From Sinorhizobium medicae (GTDB lineage Bacteria; Pseudomonadota; Alphaproteobacteria; Rhizobiales; Rhizobiaceae): a stretch of DNA of 64,000 nucleotides. The stretch covers positions 186,001 through 250,000 of the forward strand of contig NZ_VITA01000007.1 in the NCBI RefSeq assembly GCF_007827695.1. The letters run 5' to 3'. The notes beneath the pieces were generated by a model, which was given only the letters and a program-made list of their open reading frames with translations, made no database searches and was not told the DNA's origin. Position numbers and translations under genes: made by a program. Shown piece by piece: positions 55,558-64,000 of this stretch (the stretch's first letter is position 1; the number at the start of each line of letters is the position of its first letter).

Positions 55558-56856
55558 ATGACGAATGTCGTGGTGGTCGGATCCCAGTGGGGCGACGAAG
55601 GCAAAGGCAAGATCGTGGATTGGCTCTCGGAGCGCGCCGATATCGTGGTGCGCTTCCAGGGCGGCCACAATGCCGGCCACACGCTGGTGATCGACGGCGT
55701 CAGCTACAAGCTGTCGCTGCTGCCCTCGGGCGTCGTCCGCTCCGGCAAGCTCGCCGTCATCGGCAATGGTGTGGTGATCGACCCCCATGCACTGATTGCC
55801 GAAATCGACAGGCTTGCGGCGCAGGGGGTCACTGTTACGCCCCAAAACCTGCGCATTGCCGATAATGCCACGCTCATTCTTTCGCTCCACCGCGAGCTCG
55901 ACGGTATCCGCGAGGATGCCGCGTCGAACAGCGGCACCAAGATCGGAACGACGCGCCGTGGCATCGGCCCGGCCTATGAGGACAAGGTCGGCCGCCGCGC
56001 AATTCGCGTCATGGATCTCGCCGATCTCGACACTCTGCCGGCCAAGGTCGACCGGCTGCTGACGCATCACAATGCGCTGCGCCGCGGTCTTGGGGAGGCG
56101 GAAATCAGCCACCGGGCGATCATGGACGAATTGTCGTCGGTCGCCGCGCGCGTACTGCCCTTCATGGATACGATCTGGCTGCTCCTCGACCGGGAGCGTC
56201 GCAAGGGTGCCCGGATCCTCTTCGAAGGGGCACAGGGCACGCTGCTCGACATAGATCACGGCACTTATCCTTTCGTGACCTCGTCGAACACGGTCGCAGG
56301 TCAGGCTGCTGCGGGCTCGGGCATGGGCCCCGGCTCGCTCGGCTACATTCTCGGCATCACCAAGGCCTACACGACGCGCGTCGGTGAAGGGCCGTTCCCG
56401 ACCGAGCTCGACGACGAGGTCGGCCGCTTTCTTGGTGAGCGCGGCCATGAATTCGGGACCGTTACGGGGCGCAAGCGTCGGTGCGGCTGGTTCGATGCTG
56501 CTCTGGTGCGCCAGTCGGTCGCCGCCAACGGCATCACGGGCATAGCACTTACCAAGCTCGACGTGCTCGACGGACTCGACGAGTTGAAGATTTGCGTCGG
56601 TTATACTCTGGATGGACAGCAGATCGACCATCTTCCCGCAAGTCAAGCGCAGCAAGCTCTGGCAAAGCCGGTCTACATCACGCTCGAAGGATGGAAAGAA
56701 TCGACGGTTGGTGCGCGCAGTTGGGCCGAACTTCCGGCGCAGGCGATCAAATATGTTCGCCAGGTCGAGGAACTGATCGGCGCGCCGGTCGCGCTACTTT
56801 CGACCAGCCCGGAACGGGACGATACGATACTTGTGACGGACCCTTTTGAGGACTAG
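55558..56856 (+). CDS. purA: Adenylosuccinate synthetase
   Basis: 432 residues. GTP-binding [15 protein letters not shown] and the IMP/active-site [30 protein letters not shown] and [12 protein letters not shown] are all present. It joins IMP and aspartate in the first AMP-specific step. ATG 55558 has GGAAGAGAAT before it; an upstream ATG at 55432 adds 42 unrelated residues. Confidence 0.96.
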   Translation: MTNVVVVGSQWGDEGKGKIVDWLSERADIVVRFQGGHNAGHTLVIDGVSYKLSLLPSGVVRSGKLAVIGNGVVIDPHALIAEIDRLAAQGVTVTPQNLRIADNATLILSLHRELDGIREDAASNSGTKIGTTRRGIGPAYEDKVGRRAIRVMDLADLDTLPAKVDRLLTHHNALRRGLGEAEISHRAIMDELSSVAARVLPFMDTIWLLLDRERRKGARILFEGAQGTLLDIDHGTYPFVTSSNTVAGQAAAGSGMGPGSLGYILGITKAYTTRVGEGPFPTELDDEVGRFLGERGHEFGTVTGRKRRCGWFDAALVRQSVAANGITGIALTKLDVLDGLDELKICVGYTLDGQQIDHLPASQAQQALAKPVYITLEGWKESTVGARSWAELPAQAIKYVRQVEELIGAPVALLSTSPERDDTILVTDPFED

Positions 56857-56919
56857 TGTCGGCCCAGGGAAAGCGGCGACGCGGCAATTGCCGCGGGTCT
56901 GGAAACTGAGAAAGTACTG

Positions 56920-59220
56920 ATGGCGGATTTTGTTGCAGTTATTCGCAGGACGGTAGACGGCCTGTCGGAAAACACACCGGAAATGCGAGGTAGGGTCTAC
57001 GAGAAGGCGCGCGGTGCCGTACGCCGTCAGCTCGAGAGCATGAACCCCCGGCCATCGGACGACATGATCGGCCGTCAGCTCAACAAGCTGGAACAGGCAA
57101 TCTCCGAGGTCGAAGGCGAGTACGCCGAGGCATTGCCGCCAATCGATGAGGCGGAAACTCTCGAGCCGATTTCCGCCGAAGAGCTGCCAACGGACGAGGA
57201 TTCCACGCCGCTACCCCAGGAGCCGGTGCCGGATTCAGCGCCGGCCGAAGCTGCCGAGGCGGAGCAGCCGGCCACCGCTCAGCTGGAGGAGCCTTCTTCT
57301 GACGGCGGTTCGGCTGAGGAGCCTGAAGATCGCGTAGAAGCCGTCCCCGATGAGGAGACGCCTGCACCGGGTGCCGAAACGGCCACGGCAGACATGCGTG
57401 AAGAGGCACCTGTCCGTGAGGAGGAGCCGGTCGAGGCGGCTCCCGCCGCTCCGCAATGGGACGCACCGATCGAGGAGCAGGCGCCGGCGGGCGAAGCCGA
57501 AACGCACGCGGAATATCCGGCCGAGGAAGAGACCGCCATTGCGCCCGGCCCGCAGGATATCAGCGGCGACGCGGCCGCAACGCATCCTTCGGAACCCACG
57601 CCGGTTGAGGCTCGAACCGACATCGCGGGGGCCGACGACGTGCCGGCCCATGACGTACCGACCGATGATCCGCTGGGGAAGCGGGAGCCGTCTGAATGGG
57701 CGCTGCCCGAGTGGGAGGATGCCACGCCTTCGGCCCGCCCGAGCGAGGTTACAGCCGAGCCCGAAGCGCCGCGACAGGACGACGTATCGCCGGTCGAGCC
57801 CGAGCGCCTCGGCATACATCCGGTCGAGCCCGAGAGGGCCGAAACGGAACAGCAGAGCGGCGAGGCGGACACTGCGCGTTCCTGGTCCTTCGATGACAGC
57901 GACCCCTTTGCCCAGGGAACTGAAGTCAAGAAGGAGCGTCCCGCCGATGAGGTGGAGATTTCCGAATGGTCGTGGCCCGTCGAAAAGTCTCCGGCCGCAG
58001 CCGGCCAGGAAGAGCACGCCGGCACTGCCTGGGACCATGTCGGCGATCTGCTCGGTCTTGACGACGGGCGGACGGCGAATGGTTCGGCCAGTCAAAAGGA
58101 CAACGACAGCAGCCTTGCCGCGCCACCGGCAATTCCCGCTCGACCCGCTTCCTATCGCACCACGCCCAAGCCCAGCCGGTTCAGCATCAAGCGCCTGTCG
58201 ATCGGCGTAGCCGTCGTGCTTCTGCTCGGCGCCGGCGGTTACGCCTATTGGGAGAACAGGGAGGCAGGCAATGCCTGGCTCTCGGACATGGTCGCGAAGA
58301 TCATGCCGGGCGAACCCGCGGAGGCACCGGCGACGACGGCCCCTGGCCAGGACGATCCGGCGGACCAGCCGGCCGGACAATCCGGTGCGCAGGACAATGC
58401 CGCGCAATCGGATGTCAATTCCACCAAGTTCACCCAGCGCTTGCTTGCCAACGGAACGGAACGGGACGAAGGCCCCGCCGTCGCAAACGACACGGCCGCT
58501 TCCCAGGAAGGCAAATCTGTCGCTGCGCGGACGCATGCGGGAGAGCCGGAGAACACCGATGCCGGCCTACAGCAGGCAGCCGCGGGTGAAACGGCTTCGC
58601 CGGCGGCTGGTCAGGCACCCAGCGAGACGGCGCAGCCTGAGGTCTCCGTCGCCGACGGCGAAAAGATGTTCCTCTACGAAGAAAGGCTAGGCCAATCGTC
58701 GCCGACTGCGATACCCGGTGCTGTCGCCTGGTCGGTAAAGGAGGAATCGCCGGGCGGCGATGCAAAACCGGAGCCCGCGATCCAGGCTCAGATCACGGTT
58801 CCCGATCGTGGGCTAACGGCACTGCTGACGATCAAGCGCAATGCCGATCCGTCCTTGCCGGCGAGCCATGTCATCGAGTTCGTGTTCTCGCTGCCTGAAA
58901 ATTTCGAGGGCGGCGCGATCGACGGCGTTCAGCGCGTCTCGATGAAGCGAACCGAGCAGGATCGGGGTGACCCGCTGATTGCCGTCCCGGCGAAGATCAC
59001 CGACGATTTCCACATGATCGCGCTCAACGATTTTGCCGAAGCGGTAAGCAACAACACGGAGCTTCTGCGCAGCCGCAGCTGGATCGATATTCCGATCACC
59101 TATCGCAACGGTCGCCGCGCACTGCTGACCCTGGAGAAGGGGCAGAGCGGAGCGGAGGCGTTCAATAAAGCATTGCAGGCATGGAGCGCTCTCGGGAGCA
59201 CGGCTTCGAGCGGGCAATGA
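56920..59220 (+). CDS. Large acidic single-pass membrane protein, function unknown
   Basis: 766 residues, start MADFVAVIRRTVDGLSENTP. Four parts: a helical N-terminal domain (about 1-65, basic: EKARGAVRRQLESMNP), a long disordered Glu/Pro/Ala-rich region (about 66-410), one membrane helix (about 425-447, IGVAVVLLLGAGGYAYW) and, after a second low-complexity stretch, a folded C-terminal domain (about 600-766: IQAQITVPDRGLTALLTIKR, SHVIEFVFSLPENFEGGAID, RSWIDIPITYRNGRRALLTLEKG). The helix orients the acidic part to the cytoplasm and the C-terminal domain to the periplasm. No enzymatic motif recognised. It is between purA and rpoH, sharing a bidirectional terminator with rpoH. Confidence 0.7.
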   Translation: MADFVAVIRRTVDGLSENTPEMRGRVYEKARGAVRRQLESMNPRPSDDMIGRQLNKLEQAISEVEGEYAEALPPIDEAETLEPISAEELPTDEDSTPLPQEPVPDSAPAEAAEAEQPATAQLEEPSSDGGSAEEPEDRVEAVPDEETPAPGAETATADMREEAPVREEEPVEAAPAAPQWDAPIEEQAPAGEAETHAEYPAEEETAIAPGPQDISGDAAATHPSEPTPVEARTDIAGADDVPAHDVPTDDPLGKREPSEWALPEWEDATPSARPSEVTAEPEAPRQDDVSPVEPERLGIHPVEPERAETEQQSGEADTARSWSFDDSDPFAQGTEVKKERPADEVEISEWSWPVEKSPAAAGQEEHAGTAWDHVGDLLGLDDGRTANGSASQKDNDSSLAAPPAIPARPASYRTTPKPSRFSIKRLSIGVAVVLLLGAGGYAYWENREAGNAWLSDMVAKIMPGEPAEAPATTAPGQDDPADQPAGQSGAQDNAAQSDVNSTKFTQRLLANGTERDEGPAVANDTAASQEGKSVAARTHAGEPENTDAGLQQAAAGETASPAAGQAPSETAQPEVSVADGEKMFLYEERLGQSSPTAIPGAVAWSVKEESPGGDAKPEPAIQAQITVPDRGLTALLTIKRNADPSLPASHVIEFVFSLPENFEGGAIDGVQRVSMKRTEQDRGDPLIAVPAKITDDFHMIALNDFAEAVSNNTELLRSRSWIDIPITYRNGRRALLTLEKGQSGAEAFNKALQAWSALGSTASSGQ

Positions 59221-59242
59221 AGGCGTGCCGCATGAGCTGAAA

Positions 59243-59278
59243 CGAAAATCCCGGCTGGGGCTCCAGCCGGGATTTTCG
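59243..59278. terminator. Bidirectional terminator between the acidic membrane protein gene and rpoH
   Basis: A perfect 16-base stem (CGAAAATCCCGGCTGG pairing with CCAGCCGGGATTTTCG) around a 4-base loop. Both arms end in T-rich runs, so it can stop transcription from either side. Confidence 0.9.
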
Positions 59279-59304
59279 TTTGGTGTGCAAATGCCGGAAG
59301 CGTT

Positions 59305-60210
59305 CTACGCGCCTTCCACCACGCGCAACGCATTGGCGCGTTCCAGCGCAGCCTTACGCACAGCTTCCTGGACCTTCTCGAACGCACGAACCTCGATCTG
59401 GCGCACGCGCTCGCGGCTGATGTCGAACTCGGTCGAGAGGTCCTCCAGCGTTATCGGATCCTCGGTCAGGCGCCGAGCTTCGAAAATCCGGCGCTCACGG
59501 TCGTTCAGAACCTTCAAGGCATTGGCCAGAAGCGCGCGACGATTGTCGAGCTCGTCCTGTTCGATCAGGATCTGTTCCTGGTTGTCGTTTTCGTCGACCA
59601 ACCAGTCCTGCCACTGGCCGGAATCGCCTTCGCTCGCCTTGATCGGCGCATTGAGCGATGCGTCGCCCGACAGGCGGCGGTTCATCGAAATGACCTCGTC
59701 CTCGCTGACCTTCAAGGTCGTGGCGATCTCCTTCACCTGTTCCGGCTTGAGATCGCCTTCATCGAGCGCCTGGATACGGCCTTTCAGCCGTCTGAGGTTG
59801 AAGAAAAGGCGTTTCTGGTTGGCTGTTGTGCCCATTTTGACGAGGGACCATGAGCGCAGGATATATTCCTGTATCGCAGCCTTGATCCACCACATGGCGT
59901 AGGTCGCGAGCCGAAAGCCGCGATCGGGTTCGAACTTCTTGACAGCCTGCATCAGGCCGACATTGCCTTCAGAGATGACTTCACCGATTGGCAGGCCGTA
60001 GCCGCGATAGCCCATCGCGATCTTGGCGACGAGGCGAAGATGGCTCGTTACGAGCTTGTGCGCGGCCTTACGATCATCATGCTCCTGGTACCGCTTGGCG
60101 AGCATGTACTCTTCCTGCGGCTCGAGCATGGGAAATTTGCGAATCTCGTCGAGATAGCGATTGAGGCCGCCCTCTCCAGCGGCAATGGTCGGCAAGGTAT
60201 TGCGGGCCAT
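59305..60210 (-). CDS. rpoH: RNA polymerase heat-shock sigma factor RpoH
   Basis: 301 residues. Region 2 (YQEHDDRKAAHKLVTSHLRLVAKIAMGY, LPIGEVISEGNVGLMQAVKKFEPDRGFRLATYAMWWIKAAIQEY), the RpoH box QKRLFFNLRRLKG and region 4 (ILNDRERRIFEARRL, LEDLSTEFDISRERVRQIE) define it. It directs heat-shock and acid/symbiosis genes; this neighbourhood matches rpoH1 of S. meliloti, a name from memory of gene order. ATG 60210 matches the family start; ATG 60276 adds 22 residues. Promoter and hairpin-rich leader lie upstream. Confidence 0.93.
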   Translation of the reverse strand: MARNTLPTIAAGEGGLNRYLDEIRKFPMLEPQEEYMLAKRYQEHDDRKAAHKLVTSHLRLVAKIAMGYRGYGLPIGEVISEGNVGLMQAVKKFEPDRGFRLATYAMWWIKAAIQEYILRSWSLVKMGTTANQKRLFFNLRRLKGRIQALDEGDLKPEQVKEIATTLKVSEDEVISMNRRLSGDASLNAPIKASEGDSGQWQDWLVDENDNQEQILIEQDELDNRRALLANALKVLNDRERRIFEARRLTEDPITLEDLSTEFDISRERVRQIEVRAFEKVQEAVRKAALERANALRVVEGA

Positions 60211-60232
60211 GAAGCACCCCCTTTGTGCGTCG

Positions 60233-60293
60233 CCGGCCTCCGGGAGGGCAGGCCGGGCCTGTGGGTCTTCATCCAAGACCCCACGATGCTAAT
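60233..60293 (-). promoter_or_regulatory. Hairpin-rich leader of rpoH mRNA
   Basis: Between the predicted start (about 60287) and the rpoH ATG, two hairpins occupy most of the leader: GTGGGTCTT with AAGACCCCAC (60261-60284) and CCGGCCT with AGGCCGG (60233-60256). The layout could act as an RNA thermometer, as in other rpoH genes, but the ribosome-binding site itself lies beyond both stems. Confidence 0.35.
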
Positions 60294-60322
60294 AGATAAG
60301 TGCGGCGAAAGCATGATTCAAG
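60294..60322 (-). promoter_or_regulatory. Probable promoter of rpoH
   Basis: On the minus strand CTTGAA, 17 bases, then TTATCT. It resembles the vegetative consensus, and the CTTGAA box also fits the heat-shock consensus, so self-control by RpoH is possible. Confidence 0.5.
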
Positions 60323-60407
60323 GAATCCGGTTTCACGCTGTCGTGAAGCCAGAGAAAAGGATTGGCGTATTGAAACGCCTATAAGATTGGAATCTTCACG
60401 CGCGAAT

Positions 60408-61439
60408 TCAAGGGGCGGCCATCCTCAACGCGTCGACCAATTCCTGCATATCACTCGGCACGGCCGCTTCGAAATGCATGGTCTCGCCGGTTGACGGGTG
60501 TTCGAACTGAAGCATGAAGGCGTGCAGGGCCTGCCGGGGGAAGCGATTGACGGCCGTCCTTGCCGGTTCCGGCAGCAGGTTGGCCTTGGTGCGGAAGGCG
60601 GCGCCGTAGTCCGGATCCCCGATCAGCGGATGGCCGATATGCGCCATGTGCACGCGAATTTGATGGGTGCGGCCGGTCTCGAGATGGCACTCGACCGCAG
60701 AGGCGAGGGAGGTGCCGTCCGGTTTCTCGTGATAGCGGTCGACCACTTCGTAATGGGTGATCGCCTCGCGCGCATCGTCGCTGTCGTCGCGTTTGACGGC
60801 CCGCTTCGTGCGGTCGCCGGCCCGCCCAAGCGGCGCGTCGATCGTGCCCTTCAGCTGGCGGGGCCGGCCCCAGACAACGGCGCGATAGGCGCGTTCCAGC
60901 GGACCGTTGCGGCCGTGGTCGGCGAATTGATCGGAAAGATGACGGTGAGCGGCATCATTCTTCGCGACAACCATGACGCCACTCGTGTCCTTGTCGAGGC
61001 GATGAACGATACCCGGGCGCTTGACACCACCGATGCCGGAAAGGCTGTCGCCACAATGGTGGATGAGCGCGTTGACCAGGGTACCGGTCCAGTTGCCGGC
61101 GCCCGGATGCACGACCAGTCCGGCCGGCTTCACCAGTACGATCAAGTCTTGATCTTCGTAAAGCACGTCGAGCGTTATCGCCTCCCCCTTGGGCTCGGGG
61201 TCCTCCGGCTCCGGCAGGGCAATCTGGAAGGTGTCGCCCGGATGGACCTTTCGCTTCGACTCGGTGACGGTTAGAGCGTTGACCGAGACGGCCCCTTGCT
61301 CGATCAGCCCCTTGATACGGTTGCGGGAAAACTCGCCCCCAAGCGCTTCCGTCAGGAAGGCGTCGAGGCGCCCCGACGCGTCATCGCCCGCTGTCAGGAC
61401 TTTCCTATTGCCGGGCGCTTGTTTAAAGGGATCGTTCAT
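60408..61439 (-). CDS. rluD: RluD-type 23S rRNA pseudouridine synthase
   Basis: 343 residues: an N-terminal S4-like RNA-binding domain (RLDAFLTEALGGEFSRNRIKGLIEQGAV) and a pseudouridine synthase domain with the catalytic aspartate in RPGIVHRLDKDTSGVMVVA. It converts uridines of 23S helix 69 to pseudouridine. ATG 61439 matches the family start; an ATG at 61553 adds 38 residues that run into the divergent promoter region. It lies upstream of rpoH on the same strand, separated by 197 bases. Confidence 0.9.
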   Translation of the reverse strand: MNDPFKQAPGNRKVLTAGDDASGRLDAFLTEALGGEFSRNRIKGLIEQGAVSVNALTVTESKRKVHPGDTFQIALPEPEDPEPKGEAITLDVLYEDQDLIVLVKPAGLVVHPGAGNWTGTLVNALIHHCGDSLSGIGGVKRPGIVHRLDKDTSGVMVVAKNDAAHRHLSDQFADHGRNGPLERAYRAVVWGRPRQLKGTIDAPLGRAGDRTKRAVKRDDSDDAREAITHYEVVDRYHEKPDGTSLASAVECHLETGRTHQIRVHMAHIGHPLIGDPDYGAAFRTKANLLPEPARTAVNRFPRQALHAFMLQFEHPSTGETMHFEAAVPSDMQELVDALRMAAP

Positions 61440-61482
61440 TCCGTTCCAATTCCGCCGTTTCAACTCCGATAGAAAGCCGACC

Positions 61483-61866
61483 ATGACCGCAATTGAGCCT
61501 GAAGAACAGGACGACAAGCCGCTTGACCCGGCGATGGAGAATGTCCGTCGCAAGATGGTGCGCCTGCAACTCGTCTCGGCCGCCGTGATGCTGGTGATGC
61601 TTATGGCCGTCCTCGGGGCGATTGTCTACAAGCTGACCCGCGCGGACGGGAGCGCCGAGGCGGCGCAGCCGGGGCTGAGCGTGCCGGGGGATGCGCCGAT
61701 AAGCGCGATTGCAGCGCTGCCGGCGGGCTTTTCCGTGAGCAATGTGGCGCTTTCCGGTTCGCAGATCGTCTTCTACGGCAGCCTACCCGGCGCGGAGCCG
61801 CGGGCGATCGTTTTCGACATCAAGGCCGGCCGCATCGTCGCCGACGTCACGGTCAGGACCAACTGA
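61483..61866 (+). CDS. Small single-pass membrane protein (DUF6476-like)
   Basis: 127 residues. A short polar N-terminus (MTAIEPEEQDDKPLDP), one membrane helix (about 31-51, LVSAAVMLVMLMAVLGAIVYKL) and a soluble C-terminal part (SVSNVALSGSQIVFYGSLPG, FDIKAGRIVADVTVR). It resembles the alphaproteobacterial DUF6476 family; function unknown. It is divergent from rluD and ends 4 bases before the next gene, so it is probably co-transcribed with the methyltransferase gene. Confidence 0.7.
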   Translation: MTAIEPEEQDDKPLDPAMENVRRKMVRLQLVSAAVMLVMLMAVLGAIVYKLTRADGSAEAAQPGLSVPGDAPISAIAALPAGFSVSNVALSGSQIVFYGSLPGAEPRAIVFDIKAGRIVADVTVRTN

Positions 61867-61870
61867 CGGC

Positions 61871-62698
61871 ATGACGCGGCCTCTCCTTCGCATCGACGAT
61901 CCGGCGGACCCGCGCATAGCCGGGTTGGTGTCGATCAAAGAGCGCGATTTGACCGGCCGTCAGGGCCGCTTCATCGCCGAAGGTACCGTCGTGCTGAGAA
62001 TGCTCGCCGCCGCGCACAGCGCGCGGCGCGGTATCGCTGCCGAGGCGATCCTGCTCCTCGAGAGCCGGGTCTTCGGTTTGGCGGAGCTGCTCGCGCAGTT
62101 TCCGCCCGACGTCCCCCTCTATGTGGCGACCAGCGCAGTCTTCGATGCTATCGCCGGTTTCAATATGCATCGCGGCGTCCTGGCGCTAGGCCGGCGCGAC
62201 GCCGCGCCGGAGCAGGAGGCGCTGATTGCAGGGTTGCCGCAGTCGAGCCTCGTGCTCGCGGCCTGCGGCATATCGAACCACGACAATATGGGATCGCTGT
62301 TTCGCAATGCGGCGGCTTTCGGGGCCGATGCTGTGCTGATGGATATGGCGAGCTGCGATCCGATGTACCGCAAGGCAATCCGCGTCTCCGTCGGGTCGGT
62401 GCTGACCCTGCCTTTTGCGCGCGAGGGTGGTGCGGCAGAGCTGATCGGGCGCCTGCAGGCCGCAGACTTCGTCGTCTGGGGCCTGTCGCCGCGCGGCGCC
62501 GTGGACATCACCGCAATTCCGCCGGCGCCGCGCACAGCATTGCTGGTCGGTACCGAAGGCGAGGGGCTGCCCGAAGCTATCCTTTCGCAGATCCACACTG
62601 CCCGCATCCGCCAGCGGCCGGGCCTGGACAGCCTGAACGTGGCCATGGCGGCGGGCATCGCGCTGCACCAGGTCGCAAATATCAACGGGAGGATTTGA
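61871..62698 (+). CDS. SpoU/TrmH-type RNA 2'-O-methyltransferase
   Basis: 275 residues with the three SPOUT motifs: ISNHDNMGSLFRNAAAFG (motif 1), TALLVGTEGEGLP (motif 2) and SLNVAMAAGIALHQ (motif 3), and an N-terminal substrate-binding region (LVSIKERDLTGRQGRFIAEG). It methylates a ribose in rRNA or tRNA; the exact site cannot be read. It starts 4 bases after the small membrane protein gene. Confidence 0.88.
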   Translation: MTRPLLRIDDPADPRIAGLVSIKERDLTGRQGRFIAEGTVVLRMLAAAHSARRGIAAEAILLLESRVFGLAELLAQFPPDVPLYVATSAVFDAIAGFNMHRGVLALGRRDAAPEQEALIAGLPQSSLVLAACGISNHDNMGSLFRNAAAFGADAVLMDMASCDPMYRKAIRVSVGSVLTLPFAREGGAAELIGRLQAADFVVWGLSPRGAVDITAIPPAPRTALLVGTEGEGLPEAILSQIHTARIRQRPGLDSLNVAMAAGIALHQVANINGRI

Positions 62699-62765
62699 GC
62701 GGAACGGCCGGTCTCCCTTCGGCAGGCGGATGAGGGGGAATGCCGGCTGCGCCGAGCGCCTGATC

Positions 62766-63848
62766 TCATTCGGGCTCCAGCATCTCCTTCACCCGCAACG
62801 CCAAGCTCCTGCGCCCTGCCTGCCCTTCGGCATCGTCCCCTGCGAGAAGGCCGTGAATGGGCGAGGTATCGCCCTCGCGCGTCGCGGTCAAGGCGGCCAT
62901 GCCCGCTGCGATTTCGGCCATTTCCTCGCGGAGCGCCTCGTCGTGAGCAGCGGATGTGGAGCCGACAAGGCGTTCCGAGAGCGCGGTCGCCCGGTTTCTG
63001 AGATCATCGGAAAGGGCGGTCGCGTCGAGACCATCCGCCGTCGGGTTGTCCTCGTCCTCGTGTTTCGAGCGCTTCGCACGGCGCGTTTTGATCTGCGACC
63101 TCAAATGAGCGATCTCTGCCGCGCGCTGTTCGAGGGCACTCTCGCGATCGGCATTGGCCGCCGTTTCGCGGGCGAGCCGGTTTTCCAATTGGTGCATGCG
63201 TGTCTCGTCTCGGGCGAGGCGCAGCTCCATTTCCCGCGCGCGGATGGCTTCCGCCTCGAGCTTGGCGCGCAAAGCCTCCCGCTCGCTGTGCAGCGCTGTC
63301 ATCCGGCTCTTCAGGTGCTCGATTTCGGTGTCGCGCGCCGCAAGATCTATCCTGAAGCCATCGAGGTCCGCGCTTTGTTTATCGATCCGGCTCTGCAACG
63401 AGCGCACGGTCTCGGAATTCGCGCCGTTCTCTCGTGCCGATTCTTTGGCCGCGGCCTCCGTGCTTTCCAGGCGCTGTTCGAGCTGACGGATCGTGGACCG
63501 CATGCTGGCCGCCTCGACATTCATATCCGCCAGCTGCGCCTGAAGTTCGGTGTTTTCGCTCGCCAGATGGCGCGCATCCCTCAACGTCTTTTCATTCTGC
63601 ACCATCAGTGCGACGGCCTTGTCGCGCTCCCGGCGCAGCGCCTGAAGCGCCTTGGCATTTTCGACGGCATAGCTTGCGCGCGCCGCATCCCTTTGTGCAC
63701 GCACTTCCTGCGGGCTCAGAGGCATCGTTGCCTTCAGCCTGTCCTCCGCAAAGCGCACGATGCGCCTCTGGATGGCAGGCGCGACGAGAAGGCCAATGAC
63801 GACCGCCGTCAGGAAACCCAGGGCAAAGAGAAGCGCATATTCAATCAC
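62766..63848 (-). CDS. Membrane-anchored coiled-coil protein, function unknown
   Basis: 360 residues. One N-terminal membrane helix (YALLFALGFLTAVVIGLLVAP) is followed by about 230 residues of continuous coiled coil (about 45-265: AQLADMNVEAASMRSTIRQLEQRL, HLKSRMTALHSEREALRAKLEA). A basic stretch KTRRAKRSKHEDED precedes an alpha-helical C-terminal tail. It has the look of a scaffold at the inner membrane. No family recognised. It is convergent with the methyltransferase gene. Confidence 0.65.
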   Translation of the reverse strand: MIEYALLFALGFLTAVVIGLLVAPAIQRRIVRFAEDRLKATMPLSPQEVRAQRDAARASYAVENAKALQALRRERDKAVALMVQNEKTLRDARHLASENTELQAQLADMNVEAASMRSTIRQLEQRLESTEAAAKESARENGANSETVRSLQSRIDKQSADLDGFRIDLAARDTEIEHLKSRMTALHSEREALRAKLEAEAIRAREMELRLARDETRMHQLENRLARETAANADRESALEQRAAEIAHLRSQIKTRRAKRSKHEDEDNPTADGLDATALSDDLRNRATALSERLVGSTSAAHDEALREEMAEIAAGMAALTATREGDTSPIHGLLAGDDAEGQAGRRSLALRVKEMLEPE

Positions 63849-64000
63849 GGGCGGGCCGTTTCAGTGTGGACCGGGTCTGCAGCAGTCAGTCGTTCGCGTT
63901 CATGCAGTAAGCATGATGCAGGAAATGCTGCAACAATTACCACAAGCTTGCACGTTTTTTCGAGTGGCACGCGTCATCGGCGCCGGGTGATGCCCACGTC
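63849..64000. other. End of window, no supported gene
   Basis: 152 bases upstream of the coiled-coil protein gene. Low-complexity TGCAG/TGCAA motifs occur, but I see no gene, terminator or promoter that I would name. Confidence 0.4.

Noticed and set aside
55348-56655. 435-codon minus-strand ORF opposite purA
   Set aside because: Antisense shadow of purA.

Overview
The window is an uninterrupted stretch of alphaproteobacterial chromosome. Gene content (sqdBDC, rcdA, rpoH with its neighbour rluD, class I fbaB, a tkt-gap-pgk cluster, DUF4164-zapA) and Rhizobium-specific intergenic mosaic elements (RIMEs) point to Sinorhizobium/Ensifer, closest to S. meliloti or S. medicae. There is no phage, insertion sequence, CRISPR array or tRNA gene that I can see. 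It is core genome rather than an island. About 50 protein genes are supported, most with standard functions.

Layout. 1-9.0 kb: a MotA/ExbB-like (partial) and MotB/OmpA-like pair, an exporter-type ABC transporter, rpmE, rcdA, a repeat-rich gap with two RIMEs, a DUF1192 gene and MFS transporter, a 51-residue membrane protein and a cyclase-TolB-TPR protein. 9-16.4 kb: a PhzF-like gene, then the central-carbon genes tkt, gap, a glycolipid-binding-domain gene, pgk and fbaB, all on the minus strand. 16.7-20.6 kb: DUF4164, zapA, a probable 6S RNA, a LysR/DUF1127 divergent pair, 5-formyl-THF cyclo-ligase and a YmdB-like phosphoesterase. 20.9-31.7 kb: an RND efflux pair, an MBL-fold protein, yebC, an LLM oxidoreductase, ruvC-ruvA-ruvB and a metallophosphoesterase. 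31.7-34.7 kb: the sulfolipid operon sqdB-sqdD-sqdC, joined by ATGA overlaps. 34.8-45.5 kb: the Tol-Pal cluster (ybgC, tolQ, tolR, tolA, tolB, pal, cpoB), with ligD lying between ybgC and tolQ, then tilS. 45.6-54.4 kb: ftsH, glmM, two related outer-membrane beta-barrel proteins, serC (with a serC leader RNA) and serA. 54.4-64 kb: a DMT transporter, purA, a large acidic single-pass membrane protein of unknown function, rpoH, rluD, a small membrane protein, an rRNA/tRNA 2'-O-methyltransferase-like gene and a coiled-coil membrane protein.

How the genes fit together. A theme visible in the DNA is the cell envelope and the cell cycle. Four exact TTAA-N7-TTAA sites, the binding pattern of the cell-cycle regulator CtrA, lie in intergenic DNA: two upstream of rcdA, whose product promotes CtrA degradation, and one upstream of each outer-membrane protein gene. 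One-mismatch versions lie upstream of tolQ and pal. With sqdBDC, ftsH, glmM and zapA nearby, the window can be read as an envelope-building region partly wired to the cell cycle. That link is inference from motifs.

Limits. I found no wholly new multi-gene system. The best leads are the CtrA-site set, an orphan terminator marking a possible small RNA next to rcdA, an ORF that exactly fills the ruvA-ruvB gap, a 15-codon leader before the cyclo-ligase gene, and the unknown gene at 56920-59220. Promoters, RNA boundaries and start codons were judged by eye.
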